Origin: Tricholomella constricta
Lineage: Eukaryota > Basidiomycota > Agaricomycetes > Agaricales > Lyophyllaceae
Direction of reading: 5' to 3'
Assembly: GCA_013368375.1 (NCBI GenBank)
Contig: JAACJP010000002.1
Coordinates: 372,001 to 436,000, forward strand
DNA length: 64,000 nucleotides
Shown here: piece after piece, positions 30,908 through 44,152 of the stretch
Numbering within the stretch: position 1 is the stretch's first letter
How the letters are laid out: each line of letters opens with the position of its first letter
Notes under the pieces: generated by a model
The model's input: only the letters and a program-made list of their open reading frames with translations
What the model was told of the DNA's origin: nothing
The model's database searches: none
Position numbers and translations under genes: made by a program

Positions 30908-32523
30908 TCAAGCAGGTGGGGCTGTCTGCGCAACACACTTTCCGATCGTTGGCTCAATTTTGCGATTGGGGTCCATGAATGCCGAGATCTCCTCATCGGT
31001 GACCTTGGATTGGCGCTGACAGCGAACAATCAGCGTTAGTTGGCCGATCATGTAGGGAGCGCTGGACGTTCCTTACCTCTTGAAAGTCAACGACGAACCG
31101 TTGAAGAAGCTCGATACATTTTGCCTTCAGTTGTCCTGTTAGTAGGGTCCCTGCCCGGTAATCCTGTCGAGATGAAGGTTCAGTCCTTGATATCAATGAT
31201 CAGATGACCACAAGCATACGTTGCCAATCTGTTCGAGTTCGGCATCATCGTCCAAAAAGAACGACAGGTATTGATAGCTGACATCGACCTCCGTGTTCCC
31301 TCCAAGACGTCTGTGCTCCTCTTCCGTTTCCTGTCCACCAGAGAAGCCGTGCTTATTGATTTTGTTCTTTATCTGGGCTGGTTTGTCGCTCATGTAAATA
31401 CTGCTGTTGGGGTCGCTGGCGCTCATCTTCGTTTGAGGGCCTTGTAAGGCAGGGAAGAATTTGGAGTGGAGAAGGGTTGGTTTCTGGTATTTGAGCTTCT
31501 GTGCGACGTCCCGCGTCAAGCGGAAATAAGGATCCTGGTCGATGGCGCAAGGTATAAGACAAGGGATATTGGTTGTAGTTCCATATATCTGAGGGAACGA
31601 GTTGGAGAACGACGGGGCCGCCTGTATCGCCGCAAAGTGGATTTTTCCAATGTTGTCTCTGTTAAGCGCATGAGACTCTGCTAAGCCGGCCTCTGACGCA
31701 ATGTTATCAAGACTTACGAATCAGAAAATCCAAAGGTAGCTTTGGCCTGGCTATATGTAATTTGCCTAGAGATCTTTGATACGTTCTGATAGAAGGCTCC
31801 TCCCATGTGACGGTAGTTGCTAAATATGAATGTCTTCTTGAGATCGAAGCCCACGGCTATAATGTCTCGCGCGTTTTGCCTAGCAAACGCCATTGTCTGT
31901 TCGACTTTGAGCTCGTGTTTGAAGAGAAACTTCTCATCGTCTGCAAGAGTGGTAAATGATATTTGAGCACTGCTAATTGAAGATATCCCCTCACCCGTAA
32001 GCTGAACGACCAACGGCACGTCAAATACATCCTGTAGCCACCTACGACTGTCAATACAGCTCCCATAGTTCCAGATCACGACTTACTTCGTGAATACGAA
32101 CGGGATCATATGTCCCAGATGCATGCTATCACTGCTGGGGCCGCGACCAGTATACAAGAAGAAGGGTTTGCCTTGTTCATATCGATCTAATATCTTGTCA
32201 AACTCTCTGGAAGAAAACCTTTCATCTCAGACACCGTAAATCATCGGAGATCAGGCTGACCTATGCGAGAAAAAGGTTCCTCTACGGAGAAGCACATGTG
32301 GGCGTTTCCCAGTCAGTCGCTCGAACCGGGCTAGCAAAGCATCGTCGACTCTACGCGTGCCAAATTGGTGGATAAGTTTATCGTAGTCAATGGCTTGCTG
32401 TTTCCCATCGGCAGTGACAGAGCCCTGAACATCCCAAGGGGTAACGACTTGGTCATGTGAGGCGGTTTTGATATTTGCATTCACGATGGAAGTGGCAGAT
32501 GAGCCCTCGAGGCTAGTGGTCAT
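30908..32523 (-). CDS. WRS1: cytosolic tryptophanyl-tRNA synthetase, about 428 aa
   Basis: Seven exons: 32523-32261, 32206-32087, 32041-31995, 31940-31718, 31658-31220, 31163-31077 and 31015-30908. The class I signature is present as [15 protein letters not shown] (HIGH variant HLGH, near residue 116) and [14 protein letters not shown] (KMSAS). VTPWDVQG near the start, [10 protein letters not shown] and [17 protein letters not shown] match eukaryotic TrpRS. The enzyme charges tRNA(Trp) in the cytosol. The length equals yeast Wrs1 (432) and no mitochondrial presequence is seen. The short C-terminal exon ends [10 protein letters not shown]. Confidence 0.95.
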
Positions 32524-33047
32524 AGTGTCCGAGGTTGGATGGCTGCGTTATTGTGCACCTGTGAGCGTTCGTTGGGCGGCACGTATTGAAAACGCACTCT
32601 GCTAGAGAAACGGAGGCAAGAGTCGCAGTCGTTTGTGCAATTTCATTCATCGGGTTGGATGTAAGTGACTGCCAATAAAGATTTTATTCTGACTAGGATC
32701 GATCTAAGCCACGTGGTTATCAGATATCGATCAGGGCAGCTCACTGGCGCACTCTGGCCTTGTACAACTGGAGTCCTGCTAAATGCCTGAGTGTTCCCAT
32801 GTTCTTCCTGCCCCTGTGGCTAGTGGTAACGTTTGTATATATCATATCCTTCTCTTCTTTAAATCGATAGAGCAAGCCCGACAGAGATTTGAGCTGAGCG
32901 CTGACGCAGCGTACAAACAATTGCAACGTGAGAAACAAATAGGTTGCTCTGCCTCATTGACCGCGTCCCAAATCCCTTTCTCATCCACAACAAAGCCGCT
33001 GCTCCCTCGAAAAGCCTTCGGTCTATTTTTCCCCCTACATTTCTACT
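32524..33047. promoter_or_regulatory. divergent promoter region between WRS1 and NOT4
   Basis: These 524 bp separate two start codons that point away from each other, so both promoters lie here. The NOT4-proximal half is pyrimidine-rich (CCCCCTACATTTCTACT just before the ATG). I see no clear TATA box or uORF of note, and the small ORFs have no support. Confidence 0.4.
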
Positions 33048-36000
33048 ATGGCTACCACTAGACTTCATCTGCATCACTCCTTGCCTGCTCCTGTCGTTCA
33101 CGCAGGTTTTTCAGTTTCTCAATCCAAATCTCATGTCCTAGCTGGTGTTCAAGACGCGTACTGGAGCGATGATGAAGCGGTAAGTAATCCCCGCACTCTT
33201 TCTCTTCAAGCTCCTATTGATTCATCACGCAAAAAAAAAAAAAACAGGAGGACGCAGAGTGCCCTTTATGCTTAGAGGAAATGGACATATCCGACCTAAA
33301 CTTCAAGCCATGCGTTTGCGGTTACCAGGTACAGGAGCGTTTTTGTTTGGAGCATTACATCCCTCTGACCATATTTCCCACCAGATTTGCCGCTTCTGTT
33401 GGCACCATATCAAGGAAAACCTCAACAAACGGTGTCCAGCTTGTCGCCGTGTCTACACCGATGATGGTGTCGAATTTAAGCCCATTGCTACCCAAGAGTT
33501 CGTTGCCTTCATGTTATTTTCCAATTTCTTGTCCAATGATCACACACTCTAGTCACAAGCGTCTCACTCAACAGAAGAAGCAGCGCGAGCGTGAGCGCAA
33601 GGAGCTCGATGCCCTCGGCAGGCGCCACCTCGCCAATGTCCGTGTTGTGCAGCGCAATGTGGTCTATGTCGTTGGAATTGGCCCCCGGTTCGCAAAAGAA
33701 GAGGTGGGTCATCATCAATCGCACACAGCCCCCTGATACTTATCTTGTTCTAAAGCTGATCCCAACCCTTCGCTCTAATGAATACTTCGGCCAGTATGGA
33801 AAGATCACGAAGATTCTTCTTGTCAAACGTACGCCGTCTGGCGGTGGAGCGCCCGTAGTTGGCCTCTACATCACCTATCACCGTCGGGAAGATGCTGCGC
33901 GTTCGATCGCAGCGGTTGATGGGGCTCCATCTCCTGGCGGTGCACGAGGTGAAGTGATGAGAGCCAGCCATGGTACCACCAAATACTGTATGGCCTTTCT
34001 ACGTGGGGTCTCCTGCAGCGATCATAGTTGCATGAATTTACACGAGTGGGGTGATGAAAAGGATTGTTTTACGAAAGAAGACTTGACTACATTGTGGGTC
34101 TATCTTTGATCCATCACTGATTGCCCATTGACGGACTCTCTTGTGTCAGGAAACATACTATGAAGACCACAGAAAGTAGAGCAAGGACGGTAATTGCGAG
34201 CAAGAAGGGCGAAGATCAAGATGGTCAATTTTTCATGTTTTCTTTTACCATGACTTGTTGCTAAAGAGTTTATTTCAGCCGGCCTTCCACGCGCCGCTTC
34301 GTGGGCGCAAAAGCCAATCAACTCACAAGCATCAGCGCCGCTGAACAATAACCAAACCTTGAGTTCTGCACCGACCTCTCGTCAGCCTAGGCGCGCGCAA
34401 CTTGTGCGCCAACCCCGGGTCCCCCGAGCTGCCACTACTTTGACCAGTGAACATCGTACAAGCAGTACCTCAACGCGCAATCAAGAAACAAAACCAGTTT
34501 CAACTCCAAAAACGTCCTCGCAGGCGTCTTCTTCACGTCCTGCGACTCCGGAATCTGTTGCACCTCAACGGGTTACTTCTCCGGTCACGAAGGAGATGAA
34601 ATTGACACGAGTCAAAAAGGAATCGGCGCTTCTCTCCCCGTCTCCCGATCCAACTACACAAAGAGATGAACCCGAATCCGGTCCACTAAGCATCGTCTCA
34701 CCATCGCCCGCTCCTCGACCTGGGTCGACTGATTCAGCACAATCGTCAGTTGCGCCGCCCACCTTGCCACCTGGCCTTCCCGCTATCCCTCCAGGCCTTT
34801 CAGCTCCTCCGGGCATTCCTTCTCCAAGCCGACCACCTCGCTTTGAGACTGCCTCTCCCCAGACTCCTCTTCTGGCTTCCCAGTCTTCTTACCAGATGTC
34901 AACCGCAGCTCGCGCGCTTCTTGACGATGTCAAAGCTAGACGGGAATCTGCGCTTCCGACTGTAACAGGAATTAGCCCATTCCCAGACTTCGACAGGACT
35001 CTGCAGACCTTGAGTGGAGGTGACACTGGGGGATTCAGCTTCAACCTGGATCCCAAGCTGGCAGGAACTGACACAGAGGGTCTCCGTCCTTTGCCAGACT
35101 TTGAAGTGGAGGCCAGTACACCTTTTCACGGTTCATACATCGATGCCTTCCCTGCTCTTCGAACACCGGCTTCATTGACAACTGCCGTCATGGCACCTCC
35201 AGGTTTACCCTACCCCCATCACCCTAATCGATCTATCTACGATCCTCACGCTGTGCGTCTATTGCCTTCTGCTGGCCTTGCAAACCAAAATGCTGGTTCC
35301 AGCTATGTGGGTTCGTTCAATCCCTTCGCTGATGCGAGCGAGGAACCCCCTGCACCATCAGCTTCTCCTCTTCGACGGCAACAATACTCTCCGTTGGACG
35401 ACGATCCAAGTAGAAAGGTATCTCGGTTCGGATTCGCACGAGGCAGGCAGGGTTCTACGGCGACATCTTCTCCCATTCATGTTTCTTCTCCGCTCAGCAA
35501 CAACAGTAGTGATGGGCAATCTTTTTACAATCCAATGGACGGCCTGTCGCATGGCCAAGGACGAACACATTGGTCTGCTAATGGCAGGCAGGATTATGGC
35601 TATACGCAAACTCCCTCAAGCACAAGCTCGCCGCTCGTCCAGCATGCTGCGGATCCTACCTATACCCATTTACAGAATAGATTCCAGCCATTCGAGTCTG
35701 GTGTAAGCGAGGCTCAACTTCGTGACTTCATTCAATCTAGCAGAGACCGAGCGCAGTCTTCTCTTACGATCTCAGCTGGTAACGCACCTCTTGCCTCCAT
35801 TCGTTTTCTGTTATTCACTATGCCGCTTCGTAGATTCGCACCCACCAGAATTGAAGGCGAGCCCAGCCCAGTTCAACGACCCTGCCATTATGTCTGCTCG
35901 CTTTGCGTCCGCCATGCCTGAAGGAGTATTCAATCAAATGTCTTACGGACCTCCGCCAGGCCTTTCATACCCCCAAGGAGGAATGAATATCGGCTTGGGG

Positions 36001-37808
36001 GTGATGACTAATGGTGAGATGGACAGCAATGTATCAGCCCACGGTGAGTCTCTTTTACTTCATCCTGAGGGGAGGGAGGTCAGTGTACCGAGTGCCGTGC
36101 TTTCTCAGTGCGGAAAATTAATTATCGGCATTGATGAATCGTCGAATCCTCTCCATTCATCCTCATCCCGCTACCCCTCTTGTGCATGGACTATTTCGAC
36201 TCGCAACTCCAACCGTCACGTATAATCAATGAAATCTCCCTCCCCTTGGTATGGTGTCCAGGTCTACCCCGACGCTGATTTTATTTTGTTGCTGGCGCTG
36301 TAGTCTCGACGACAGCTTCACCTTCACTCTCCTTGGCGCTTTCCTCCACCGACTTTCCTGCCCTCACGGCCAGCCCTGTAGAACACAGCCCCCGTGAGGA
36401 AGCTCCACTTACCGAAGATTCAGTTTCTCCGCTGGATGCTAAAGCTCGCGAAAAGGCGGAACGCAAGGCTGCGAAGAGAGCAGCTGCGGCTGAGAAAGCA
36501 GCGGAACGACAGAAAATTGCTCAGGAAAGGGCCGTCATCAAAGCAGCGGAACGTGCGAGGGCTGCCCAGGAGAAATTGGCGGAGAAGGAAAGGGCTCAAG
36601 CGGAGAAGGAAAAGGCGTTGGTGATTAAGGCACAGGAGAAGTTGGCCAAGGAGCAAGCAGATAAAGAGAAGGTAGAAAAGGAGAAGGCAGCTAGAGCGAA
36701 GATGGATAGTGAAAGGTCGGCGAAGGAGAAAGCGGCGCAGGCTGAAAGAGAAACGAATGCTCAGGCTAAGAAGGCTTCGAGCAAGCAAGCCGAAAACAAG
36801 CGTCTCGACTCATCGCGACAGGCCGCTGGCCTTAGACCAACTCCTGCTCCCAAACCATCGGAACCTGAGACACAAGTTCCATTGCTATCGAAGAAACCGA
36901 AGAAGAACAAGCCTAACACAAAGCCCCCTAGGGTTCAGAAAGAGGAAGGGCATATTCCCGATGATGCATTCATCATACCATCATCATTGGCAACCTCCGA
37001 AGGACCCCTGGTTCCGACCGACTCCAGTTCAAATGATTCACGCTCCCAATCTTTGGATCGCAATGCGCCCACTCCAATGGAAGATCTGTTGGAGGATATT
37101 GACATCTTGAATCCTTCCATGGACCTCCCCAATCATCCCTTTTTCGACATCCACAAGCTTAATCCCGCAGCTACTGTGCCTTTGGAGTATGGCCCTCTTG
37201 TTCATGCATTGTCTGCGCTGTCGGTCGGCGGAGGGTCGTTTGCCAACAACATGCCCTCAGGCTCGATCGACAATGCAGTTTCATCTTTCCAGCAACTTCT
37301 CGAGACCTTGACGCAGACCATTTCTGACCTCTTGCGACTCCTTCCTCGCACGACTTGGGACGACAGCTCCTCCTTTGATGGCGTATTGCGCGATATGCTC
37401 AAGGGCGACGATTTTCTCGATGATGGTGGCGATGACGGGAACGGTAAGGAGGATGAGGTCGCGGCCTTGACTTTGGCTCTGGAACGCCGTGCCCGGTGGA
37501 TGGAAGTCCAGTTATCGAAGTTGGAAGAGCTGCATCGCGACATCAACACCGCAGCCGTTCGGGCAGTGCTCTCCTTTAATGACAATGGTTGGGACCGTCG
37601 TGCATTCCTACCCCGCGTTGGCAACACTTTGCGTCGCTTTGACAGCATCGGGCTGGTTGAGGAGAATGGAGCCATTCGATCGATGACTGCTGATGAACTT
37701 GAGAAAAAGCTCGCCGTGGCAAAGGAGGCGGCTGTATTTGCGGAAACGGAAGTTCGGGAGATGATGGAGAGGATCCAAACAATTAGACCTGTTGGCGGGG
37801 AGCCATAA
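33048..37808 (+). CDS. NOT4: Not4 E3 ubiquitin ligase of the CCR4-NOT complex, about 1367 aa
   Basis: Nine exons: 33048-33179, 33248-33328, 33385-33497, 33553-33703, 33756-34093, 34150-34223, 34279-35778, 35834-36043 and 36304-37808. The C4C4 RING is complete from about residue 49 (CPLCLEEMDI, CVCGYQ, CRFCW, CPACRRVY). A coiled link (RLTQQKKQRERERKELDAL), an RRM (NVVYVVGIG, YFGQYGKITKILLVKR) and a CCCH finger (CMAFLRGVSC...CMNLH) follow. The rest is Pro/Ser-rich, then a 135-residue Lys/Glu/Ala helix near 905-1040 and a conserved end (DISDLL-type segments, ELEKKLAVAKEAAVFAETE). In yeast it ubiquitinates stalled-ribosome proteins and Cdc17/Jhd2. The last intron is 260 bp, five times the usual. 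Confidence 0.93.
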
Positions 37809-37956
37809 TACCAATCAACAAGTAGTATGAGACGTATTTGCACTGCAGAACGCCCGCGAGGTATCGAATGCATGTGCCATCCATCGATCTTGTAAACTTT
37901 ATCATTGTCAACCCGTGGAATGACTATTGTAATTAGATAAATATCCATGGAACGAA

Positions 37957-40424
37957 TTATGCGGACGGGCGGTTGAACTCTTCCGCCTTCGGCTTTCGCC
38001 TTTCTGGGTACAGCTTACAGCTGGCGTGAGCATGGATATCACAGAGATACTAACCAGCTTACCTTGCCAGGGTTCATGAGGTTGAGCGGGTCAATTGCTC
38101 GTTTGATGACTCGCATGAGTTCAACGGTCCCTTCCCCTAGCTCATCTGTTAGATATTCCTTCTTCCCGACACCAACACCGTGCTCTCCGGTGCCTACAGA
38201 ATACTAAGTTGTGAATTTCAACTTGACATGGCGATATAGACTCACAAGTTCCCTCGAGGGCGACCGCTCGGTGTACGAGTCGATGGACAGCATCGCTGAC
38301 ACCTTGTAGCTCACTGTCGTCGCGGAAAAGAATCAAGGCATGGAAATTCCCATCTCCAACATGTCCCACAATAGTGCTTTGTATTCCCGAGTCGGCGAGA
38401 TCTTTCTTCGTTTCAAAGACAAGCTGTGGTAAACGTGACACTGGGACGCTGTCAGTGTCGTTAGAACTGAGGATACACGCAGACATATGACGAGTCGCAC
38501 CAAACGTCTGTGGTCCAGCAGCGTGTCCCCGGGTTTGCTGCCATTGTTGACATCAGCGCGTATTTCCGATTCTGCCACAGGTCCTCTGCCTCCTGGTCCG
38601 TGGAGGCAAATTCGAATCGACTGCTTCCGTGTTTTTTTACGATGTCCTGGACAGCCTTGGATGTGCTCTTGATCGAGGTTGGGTCACCTTGGATTTTGAA
38701 AAAGAGTGTGTCTTCTACAGGGTAAGGATGATCGACTAGACCTGCGGTATTGATGGCCTCCATCACTGCAATAATCCTTGTGGTTTAATCTTTCATTAGA
38801 AAGAAAGATAATTCATTTACTGTGATCATCCAGCAACTCAACGCATTCTATCCGTGGGTAATTCACTGAGCATAACCTTCAAAAGATAATTACTCACGGA
38901 TATGTGGACCGTAGGGAGTATTGAGGATTTCTTGAACCGCGCTAACGGCATGTTCGACGTCCGGAAACTGAGCCATTGCAACCTTTGTTGGAATTACAGG
39001 AGTAAGGCGTAGCGTCACTGACAGTAAGAGTAAGCACAAGGTCCTATGCAAGGACGACAGATAAGGACAAACCCTCCGTGACAATGCCCAGCGTTCCCTC
39101 AGCGCCAATAAAGAGTTTGGTTGTGTCGAAACCGGCTGCAGATTTTCTGGCCCTTCTGCGAGTTTTTATGACCTCGCCATTTGGGAGGACTGCGGTCTGA
39201 ACAGGCTATATCAACGAAGCCAAAACGAATATAGGCGACGAGGGCGCTTACCAGATTAAGGAACCATTCTGCTCTGGCCGTCCCGTATCGCACGGCGTTT
39301 GCTAATCGACGGCGTTGGAGTGATACGGAGAACAGAGGAGAGAATTGACCAACTTCCGCTGCAACCTGTGCCGATCATGCCACCAATTGTCTGCTTTAAG
39401 CGTTAGGAAATACAACGCTGTACAGTAAAAGTTACTAACAGCACCTGGGCCGGGATCCAACTAGACGTTTCTGGGTAAACAGATGTGTGATTTTCGGGGG
39501 GAGGGGACGGGAGACTCACTGGAAAGAACAGGGGAATTCCCTTTTCCTTGAGTGTCGCATTGATGTCTTCCCAGCGAGCTCCCGATTGACAAACCAGGTC
39601 GGAGTCTGCCTCTGTTGCGACGCACCAGATTATGAGAAAGTAGCTAGTACCAAAGGGAAACCCATACCATTGATTTGGAGGATTTGGTCCATTCCCGACA
39701 TGTCCAGACAGATACTTCCCGACGGATACTGCGGAATTCCCTCGTGAATAGTGATTCCTGTGGATACGAACCGATGTATACCCCAGAGGTATGGCCCTCA
39801 AGGCTGGTCGCGCCGCTGTAGGGGGTGATGGGGATCCGATACTTACGGGAGATGTTGACGATTTTAACAACATCGGACGTGCAGGTAGGTCGAACCTAGA
39901 AGGATTCAGCAAGATGCGTCAAGGTTTAGAGGAGCACAAGGGCCTACTACGACTGAATGGGGGGAGGCCGGATGATAGGAATTCTCAGAAAAACCGTACG
40001 TCCTCAAGGTATCAGCGTCGGTGTCAACAGCATTTGCACGTGGAAAAGTGGCACGCAATTCTTCAATAGCGAGTTTGGTTCCTTGAGGAGACGCGTAGTG
40101 AAGAACAGGTTCCTCTAGTTCTGTCCTGGATGCCTTTCTTGTGCATGAGAACTAGCCAATGTCCAGAGAAGGCTGAGAACGGACGAATAGATACGAGTCG
40201 ACCAGTCCGGCTGCGGTGACGATACCGACGGCATAGAAAGCTGACTGCAGGAAGATCCTAGTTTTCAATGATCCAAGGAACTCTTTGGACCATGGAGAGT
40301 ATCGGAGCAGGCCTGGAGGCGTTGAATGTGGGGTAGTACTAGCAGGCCGGGTCAATATCATATGGCGGCGTAGGGCTGATACTGGATGGACCAGACATCG
40401 TTGAAGGGATAGCCTGAGGACCAT
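37957..40424 (-). CDS. DLD1: mitochondrial D-lactate dehydrogenase (cytochrome), about 577 aa
   Basis: Fifteen exons: 40424-40185, 40133-39951, 39895-39782, 39728-39668, 39611-39520, 39460-39440 (21 nt), 39390-39354, 39301-39252, 39205-39073, 39017-38898, 38847-38821 (27 nt), 38765-38501, 38448-38246, 38193-38063 and 38013-37957. A presequence-like start ([20 protein letters not shown]) and one hydrophobic helix near 58-80 suit the inner membrane. FAD-binding PCMH motifs are [30 protein letters not shown] and [18 protein letters not shown]; the FAD-oxidase C domain has [26 protein letters not shown] and [10 protein letters not shown]. It oxidises D-lactate to pyruvate, passing electrons to cytochrome c. 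The exon 1-2 boundary has an unusual GTCCGT donor and is the least sure. Confidence 0.9.
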
Positions 40425-40606
40425 GGTGGACGTTGGAGAAGAAAAGCGGACTTAGGGCACGCATTGACTTGCAGCCGTCGACGAACCTGACTTTCCGTTG
40501 AGTCGTTCACAAGTTACATAACTCCGAAGCTGACATCGTGCCCGGGCCGAGTACCGAATATATTTACTCCACTGGCTCCACCGCTGACTGCAACCTTCTA
40601 CTTACC

Positions 40607-43600
40607 ATGACCCGCCGCGTTTCTCCCAGTGAAAACGCTCGTCCAGCCATCCTTGTTCCCAAGGGCCACGACTATGCTCCTCAGCCTCAGTCCGAGCCTC
40701 TAACGCCTCAGGACCGCCAGCCATCCGACTCCGACACCGCCACCAACTCGTCGGACGAGTTCGATTGGGACGACGATGAGGATTTCAAGACCAGGGAGGA
40801 GAAAGTCAAAGCTAAACGTGGAAGGGCATTGTGGATGTCCTTCATGAAACTTTCTAGATTTATTCGCGTGGTCCTGGTCGGAACTTTATTTGCAGCCATC
40901 TTGATTACGCCCTTCATCGTAGTTGAAGTACGCTTCAAGGATAGTTCCGTCGGCTTGCACGTCCAGGTGTGGTCTCTATGGCTATCCATTACTTGGGCTA
41001 CTGCATGTGCTACATTCCTTGTCGTCGATGCCATCCCTCGTGCGGTCCTCTCTCTCATCGTTTTATTCGGCGGTCAAATCGAACGGCTCAAGTTACAGCT
41101 CGAGGTATGTCTTCGCTCGATGCGAACGTGCTCTGAATAACTGCCACAGCTCGTCATGGCTGTCTCTGCCTGGCTGAAATTGACACTCGATATATCCTGG
41201 GCATGGATCAGCCTATCTGTTATACGTGCCGTGGATAACCCACCAGGAAACTACTGGGTCATCATCAATCGTGTTATGCAGGTAAGCTTTCAGGAGAGCT
41301 TTATTGTGCCCGCAAGCTCATCAATGTATGAAGGCCTTGTTCGCGGCGAGCATCATACTTTTGGCGGAAAAGTTATTCCTGCAATTCGTTGCCATCAACT
41401 TCCACCAAAAGGCACTCGCTGAACGACTCACCGAGAATCGGCTGGGGCTTCGGGCATTGGATAGACTCTCAAATGCACAACCGATTATTAATAAGAGGTC
41501 GCCATACGCCAGACGCGGCCACAAAAGCCCCTCAGCGTCCGTCGACTTGTTTGGACTACCTCAGCGGGGCCATAAATCCGGACAGAATAGTGTAAATGGG
41601 TCTCCGGCAACGAGCGAAGGCCATTCTACTACCCTTGTAGAAAAGCCTCGACGCCGGAAAAATGAACGGATGCGCAAGAAGAAGGCTATGACCAGCATTA
41701 TCGTGGATCAGGTTCGTTTTCTGTTATGTGGGTTATTCCACATGTACTCATCCTCTGCAAAGGTTGGCGAAGTCATTGGTGCAGTTGCTTTGAAGGACTC
41801 GAAATTTAACAGAGAGGGAGAAATCGGTGGTCTCCATTCTGCGAGGCGGTTGGCCAGAAAATTGTTTGGCGCGCTCAGCGATGTGACCCCAGCGAGATCT
41901 CACTTGATTGTTGATGGTGCGTCCTACATATGTTCTTGAGCAAACCGATGAAAACCTGACAATCGATCGAAGATTTCTATCCTTACTTCCGCACGACAGC
42001 TGAAGCCGTAAGCAACATTTCTGAACGTCATACATTCGGTGTTAACAACAATCTGCTATCAGCATGAGGCGTTTGCCTTGTTTGACAAAGATGGTAATGG
42101 CGATATCAGCAAGCGAGAGATGCGCGAAGCTGTTCAAAGAATCTACCGGGAACGCAGGTCATTGGTGTCGAGCTTGAAGGTGGGTGGTTATGTTGTCGAA
42201 CTGGTTTCAGGCGAGGTTCACAGAAATCTAAGGATGTCAGCTCTGTTGTTGCAAAGCTGGATGCCGTTTTATTGGCAGTCGCACTCGTCGGTATCATCTT
42301 CGTTTGCTTGCTCATTTTCAATCGCAAAAACACCCTTGCGTCACTCGTGCCATTGGCGACAATCATTCTCGGTTTTTCCTTCATCTTCGGACATTCGGCA
42401 CAAACACTGTTTGAATCGGTGTGTGCACAATTTTCTCATCGTTCTCGATGTCGTTCATTCTTTATGGGTCAGTTGATATTCATTTTTTCGACCCATGTCT
42501 TTGACGTCGGTGATCTAGTAATGATCGACGACCAGGTACGTTCGATGCATTGATACCTCCCAACCGTCAGTGACCTATCATCCCAGGTTCTCTTCGTCCG
42601 CGAATTTGGTCTTTTTTCTACGACATTCCGTCGAGTGGATGGGCAAGAAATCATTGCACCAAATGCTCTACTTGCAAGTTCAAAGTTGGTTCATAACTTA
42701 CGCCGCAGTAAGTCCATGTAAGTGCTCCTCTAATCACAGAATGACAGAAGCCCTCACACAAATATAGGTGGGAAACAACCAAATTAACTGTTTCCTACAA
42801 CACACCGTTGGAAACAATAGAGCAGATCAAGGTTCGGATGAACGCTTATATTGTCGCCAACAACCGCGAATGGTCAGGATGTGCTCTTAACATCGACAAA
42901 ATGGAATATCAGAACTCGATCACCCTCGTTGTCGCCATGGAACGTGTGTACCTGTTCTAATCCCGCGGATTTGTGCCTCACTGCTCCTTGTCGCAGATCG
43001 TCCGAACTGGCAGGACTGGGGTGGCCGTTGGGTTCGTCGTAACTTGTTCATGCGAAATTTGAAGGAGATTTTAGAGGACCTCGACGTGGAATACACCATG
43101 CCCATCCAGCCGGTGCTCTTGCCGCGGCCGCATCACAACAACGCTCCAGGATGGAACCCAGAACTGTTCGGAAATGCAGGAGGATTTCCGCGCAACGATT
43201 CTGAGAATAGCTCGTAAGTAGATACATGTTACGCAGTTTATGATTCCTGGAGCACCTGTCTCGTTCATCGCGGTATGCAACTACAAAGACGTGACAAATT
43301 CACAATGAACCGAGTCGCAATCTTGAATAACATGACGCGAATACGAATTATCTACGCATTCTTTACAGGCTAAGTTGGACCTTGACAAAAAGAGCAAGAC
43401 ACCTAGAAGGAAATCAGAGATCAGCATTAGATCAACGACACGGAGGGAGTCCCGAAAGAATCAGACATCCAAAGGAAGGTCGTTTCAACTCGCATCGTGC
43501 CGACCCCCGCTTCCCATCCAGCGCACCGCATGGTGGCCCACGCTCTCCGCATGCCTTTTGGGTTCAGCATGGTATGAGGGGAAATATGAATGTTCCGCAT

Positions 43601-43654
43601 TGGGGGAGTACTTCGTTTGACCGAAGGGCACTAGAGTGGAAACCGCGAATGTAG
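40607..43654 (+). CDS. EF-hand MscS-type mechanosensitive channel (Msy1/Msy2-like), about 790 aa
   Basis: Twelve exons: 40607-41104, 41150-41281, 41334-41711, 41763-41916, 41973-42007, 42063-42179, 42233-42418, 42473-42535, 42587-42717, 42768-42943, 42997-43213 and 43369-43654. After an acidic start there are four membrane helices (near RVVLVGTLFAAILITPFIVV and WSLWLSITWATACATFLVV), an EF-hand DKDGNGDISKREM, then the MscS pore part (VLLAVALVGIIFVCLLIF, ATIILGFSFIFGHSAQ) and the beta domain (FDVGDLVMIDDQVLFVREFG, IIAPNALLASSKLV). S. pombe Msy1/Msy2 share this order, sit in the ER and limit calcium entry on hypo-osmotic shock. The final intron is long (155 bp). The tail is His/Pro/Gly-rich. Confidence 0.92.
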
Positions 43655-44152
43655 GAATGTTTCATCATGGAATGGGACAACACGACGAAGGACGGCACTA
43701 ATACTCACCAGCGAAATATGGAGCAACAAACCAAGGAGCAACGATCTGAGAAGATTTGGAAGGTCAGAGAAATGTTGTGGACACGAAGGACTGTAGAGTC
43801 AGACAAAAAGGCACTGGCAAGTGCACTGTGCATTTCGTAAAATGCAGATCTGTTGCGAACAGATTGGCTCTATTCCTCGGCATGGTCGTATAAGACGGGG
43901 AAGAGAATAAAAGTCATCCTTGAAAGCAGAAATGGAAAATAAACTCACAAAATACGGAAGCGATGGGCGCACTCGACGGACAAGAGAACCAACTTCAAAA
44001 TTTATAGCTTTTCGTTTGTTTGGCTCTGTGCTGCTTGAGGTCACGTGTTATTAATCACTTCTCCTTAATAGGCAATAAATAGTACCCTCTGTCCACTACT
44101 TCACCGCGCAACACTCTGGTGTGCACATTCTGACAACCGAGTCAGTTTTGCA
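43655..44152. other. intergenic, promoter of EAF1
   Basis: About 500 bp follow the MscS stop. A CACGTG motif lies at 44042-44047. The reverse-strand ORF at 43799-44044 begins with GTG, lacks splice logic and has no motif, so I leave it unannotated. Confidence 0.4.

Noticed and set aside
43799..44044. Reverse ORF of 81 codons between the MscS and EAF1 genes
   Set aside because: Starts with GTG, has no recognisable domain and no plausible introns.
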